Of a stretch of 6,624 nucleotides of DNA, positions 6,120-6,624 are shown piece after piece. How positions within the stretch are numbered: the first letter of the stretch is position 1; each line of letters starts with the position of its first letter. The notes beneath the pieces are model-generated. The model saw only the letters and a program-made list of their open reading frames with translations. It was not told where the DNA came from and searched no databases. The stretch comes from CAWHOW01 sp050013795 (GTDB lineage: Bacteria > Bacteroidota > Bacteroidia > Bacteroidales > CG2-30-32-10), in assembly GCA_050013795.1 (NCBI GenBank), contig JBEKEO010000175.1, forward strand, positions 1 through 6,624, given 5' to 3'. The position numbers were made by a program, and so were the translations under genes.

Positions 6120-6231
6120 AAGGAAAATTTAAAAGCCCTGCGATGGTCGTTTGTCGCACTGGCTTTCGCTATCCGTGCTACGACCATCCCATCCGTCATC
6201 GCACAGGTAGCCGCCCCACCAAATTTTCCTT
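6120..6231. repeat. GC-rich segment enclosed by an 11-bp inverted repeat
   Basis: AAGGAAAATTT (6120-6130) and AAATTTTCCTT (6221-6231) are exact inverse complements. The enclosed segment is about 60% GC by hand count over 6135-6220, against a clearly AT-rich surrounding. It contains further inverted pairs: TGCGATG (6139-6145) with CATCGCA (6197-6203), and GATGGTCGT (6142-6150) with ACGACCATC (6180-6188). The last two pairings are mutually exclusive. A folded transcript is possible on either strand. Confidence 0.55.
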
Positions 6232-6423
6232 TTCTATCCCACTTTTTTATAGTGTTTAAAGAGTGTTGGCCCGGCAAAACGGCGAGGTCAGGGCTGGCGT
6301 GAATGAAAGATTGTCAGGAGTTCTTACAAAGCAGACTCTGCAAAGAGGCTGTTATTCTTTGTTTAGAAGTCCGGCAATATTTCAGGGAGCGCTGAAGCAT
6401 CGTTTTGCCTAGCTTTTTCTTTG

Positions 6424-6454
6424 TTACTTTCTTTTGGCAATGAAAAGAAAGTAA
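6424..6454. repeat. Hairpin 2 of the repeat element
   Basis: TTACTTTCTTTT (6424-6435) and AAAAGAAAGTAA (6443-6454) form a perfect 12-bp stem with the seven-base loop GGCAATG. Confidence 0.85.
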
Positions 6455-6497
6455 GATTACATTATTACAGTTCATTCTTTATTCTGCTTTTCCACTT

Positions 6498-6519
6498 TTC
6501 TTTTACTTGCCCAAAAGAA
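6498..6519. repeat. Hairpin 3 of the repeat element (degenerate)
   Basis: TTCTTTT (6498-6504) and AAAAGAA (6513-6519) pair over 7 bp around an eight-base loop. It has the same core as the other hairpins but a shorter stem, as if decayed. Confidence 0.6.
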
Positions 6520-6547
6520 CATTTAAAAGAAATTAATACTCTTAACT

Positions 6548-6582
6548 TTCTTTTTCTTTTGCTGCTACCAAAAGAAAAAGAA
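6548..6582. repeat. Hairpin 4 of the repeat element
   Basis: TTCTTTTTCTTTTG (6548-6561) and CAAAAGAAAAAGAA (6569-6582) form a perfect 14-bp stem with the seven-base loop CTGCTAC. It is directly followed by the second copy of the AAAAGAACCAAAAAG direct repeat, which overlaps the right arm (6576-6590). Confidence 0.85.
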
Positions 6583-6624
6583 CCAAAAAGAAAAGTCACC
6601 GCTGTTTGAGAATCTGCTAAAATC

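Larger units (their letters stand above)
6085..6600. repeat. Probable interspersed repeat element rich in hairpins, no gene
   Basis: This stretch contains no credible gene. Both ends carry a hairpin with a TTCTTTT/AAAAGAA-type core, and a 15-bp direct repeat, AAAAGAACCAAAAAG, occurs at 6103-6117 and again at 6576-6590, just outside or within the end hairpins. Between them lie a GC-rich segment (6131-6220), a featureless part (about 6232-6420) and two more hairpins. Such T-rich/A-rich hairpin sequence next to short GC-rich segments is, to my memory, a recurring intergenic element in Bacteroidota genomes, often mistranslated as short proteins. No transposase is present. The boundaries are my estimate from the repeated ends. 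Confidence 0.55.

Noticed and set aside
6050..6277. N-terminal 76-codon extension of the 5654-6049 gene
   Set aside because: It is translated from the hairpin-rich repeat, is basic and Trp/Phe-rich unlike the rest of the protein, and the opposite strand is also open across it; the ATG at 6049 begins a normal-looking protein.
5979..6302. Plus-strand open frame of 107 codons
   Set aside because: It starts inside the minus-strand gene and continues into the repeat element; no recognisable domain and no support for its start.
6421..6609. Plus-strand open frame of 62 codons starting at TTG
   Set aside because: It is made of the hairpin repeats themselves (Leu/Phe/Lys-rich low complexity) and lacks an initiation signal.

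Overview
The window looks like chromosomal DNA of a member of the Bacteroidota. The evidence is AT-rich sequence, two PorP/SprF-family type IX secretion system (T9SS) proteins, two large secreted proteins with T9SS type A C-terminal sorting domains (CTDs), a small lipoprotein, and promoter-like sites of the Bacteroidota kind (TTTG / TAnnTTTG) in place of E. coli-type boxes. No rRNA, tRNA, CRISPR array or transposase was seen. All six genes I support are on the minus strand, so they are transcribed from right to left.

Layout, in order of transcription. 6050-6624 holds no gene I trust. It carries at least four hairpins with a TTCTTTT/AAAAGAA core around a GC-rich, inverted-repeat-flanked segment, and reads like an interspersed repeat. 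5654-6049 is a 131-residue protein that resembles small phage structural proteins. 5504-5653 contains an octanucleotide array, an AT-rich inverted repeat and a good candidate promoter. 5162-5503 is a small lipoprotein, and 45 bp later 3716-5116 encodes a secreted parallel beta-helix protein with a T9SS CTD. 3518-3715 holds an inverted pair of GAGTNNN heptad arrays and a leftover fragment of a second T9SS C-terminus. 1991-3517 is a secreted adhesin-like protein with four SprB repeats, a PKD domain and a T9SS CTD, followed by an intrinsic terminator. 585-1568 is a complete PorP/SprF protein, and 1-374 is the N-terminal part of a paralogue that runs off the window.

The left half mirrors the known sprB-sprF arrangement, in which a long SprB-repeat adhesin is followed by a PorP/SprF-like outer-membrane partner. 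Here there are two tandem partners, and the adhesin has a type A CTD, not the type B CTD of SprB. The simplest reading is a cell-surface/secretion locus with repeat-driven rearrangement at its gene ends. I see no clear new multi-gene system. The most unusual content is in the repeats: the heptad hairpin next to the CTD relic, and the hairpin-rich element at the right end.
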